From Onchocerca lupi (Eukaryota > Nematoda > Chromadorea > Rhabditida > Onchocercidae): 64,000 bases of DNA. Positions 63,625 to 64,000 of this stretch are shown piece by piece. The stretch spans positions 1-64,000 of the forward strand of contig JAOVVO010000025.1 in the NCBI GenBank assembly GCA_028564675.1, in the 5' to 3' direction. A program made the translations under genes and the position numbers. Numbering within the stretch: the stretch's first letter is position 1; each line of letters starts with the position of its first letter. The notes below the pieces were generated by a model. That model was not told the DNA's origin. It saw nothing but the letters and a program-made list of their open reading frames with translations, and ran no database searches.

Positions 63625-63748
63625 TGAGATATTTACAAAGAAAACAGATATCGATATTGTCGAAATAAATTTGGATGATGATTTTGTATATCTAGAAGAA
63701 GTTGTAGAGTTGTCGATTTGAGATATGTTTATGTTCCTATTGCTTCTT
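63625..63748 (-). CDS. Possible internal exon of an unidentified gene running off the window
   Basis: On the minus strand an acceptor-like TTTACTTAG opens 124 bases that are free of stops in one frame. The stretch ends TCTCA|GTAAATG, a good donor. The translation is Ser/Thr/Asn/Ile-rich (ISQIDNSTTSSRYTKSSSKF). I found no partner exons in the window and recognise nothing, so chance is a real possibility. Confidence 0.2.
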
Positions 63749-64000
63749 CTAAGTAAATATATATATAACTTAAATCGACAACTTACAAGAAGCAAAGTTC
63801 AGTTATTGTATACATATGCATATCTTGTTTCATATTTCACGGAAATACTTGAAAATTTTTCATTATAAATTTTATAGTAATCAATGTTGCGGGAAGTGTA
63901 TGCTTATGCTTAAGTTGTATTTTATATTTTAGTAATCGAGAAATAGTAAATAATATGTCAAGGAACAAGTAAACAAATCTAAGGCGAAAGATTAATATAC

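Larger units (their letters stand above)
61113..64000. other. 3' flank of Furry, no firm gene
   Basis: AT-rich. I see no canonical AATAAA in the first few hundred bases after the Furry stop, so the mRNA end is not fixed. It contains a (GA)n run at 62501-62529 and one doubtful minus-strand exon at 63625-63748. Otherwise nothing is supported. Confidence 0.55.

Overview
KIND OF DNA. This is AT-rich eukaryotic DNA with many short introns (GT...AG, acceptors mostly TTTCAG or TTTTAG). Start codons lie directly behind acceptor-like AG sites that have no matching upstream exon. Together these point to a nematode with spliced-leader trans-splicing. The base composition and the very high intron number of the large gene fit a filarial/spirurid-type worm, but that placement is inference. 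There are no bacterial, viral or CRISPR features. LAYOUT. 1-4523: no gene seen; it opens in an (ATA)n microsatellite. 4524-7936 (+): a four-exon gene for a 299-residue secreted protein with one EGF-like domain and a hydrophobic C-terminus that looks like a GPI-anchor signal. 7937-12005: mostly empty, apart from two nearly identical serine tRNA genes on the minus strand (anticodons CGA and AGA). 12006-15659 (+): a six-exon gene for an unrecognised 288-residue Ser/Asn-rich protein. 16038-20529 (-): a five-exon gene, convergent with the previous one, for a 619-residue protein with an N-terminal MADF DNA-binding domain and a long unrecognised helical region. 21982-61112 (+): one giant gene that I resolve into 56 coding exons and 2769 codons plus stop. 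It encodes Furry (SAX-2 in C. elegans, Fry in fly, FRY/FRYL in mammals). 61113-64000: 3' flank with simple repeats and one doubtful minus-strand exon. HOW THE MODELS WERE BUILT. For the four protein genes I joined exons by hand, using GT/AG sites and requiring reading phase to agree at every junction. All junctions agree, and each total is an exact multiple of three. Furry was anchored on family-conserved blocks that run in order from its N- to its C-terminus. HOW THE GENES RELATE. The MADF gene and Furry are divergent and share a spacer of about 1.45 kb. The 288-residue gene and the MADF gene converge with 378 bases between stop codons. Nothing suggests one pathway for all four. Furry acts with NDR kinases in neurite and cell-shape control, the MADF protein is probably a chromatin or transcription factor, and the EGF-like protein is probably a surface or secreted signal. 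The sequence-level novelties are the two unrecognised proteins, several perfect hairpins and a MITE-like inverted repeat inside introns, a NAGNAG acceptor, a 30-base microexon, and the tRNA-Ser anticodon pair.
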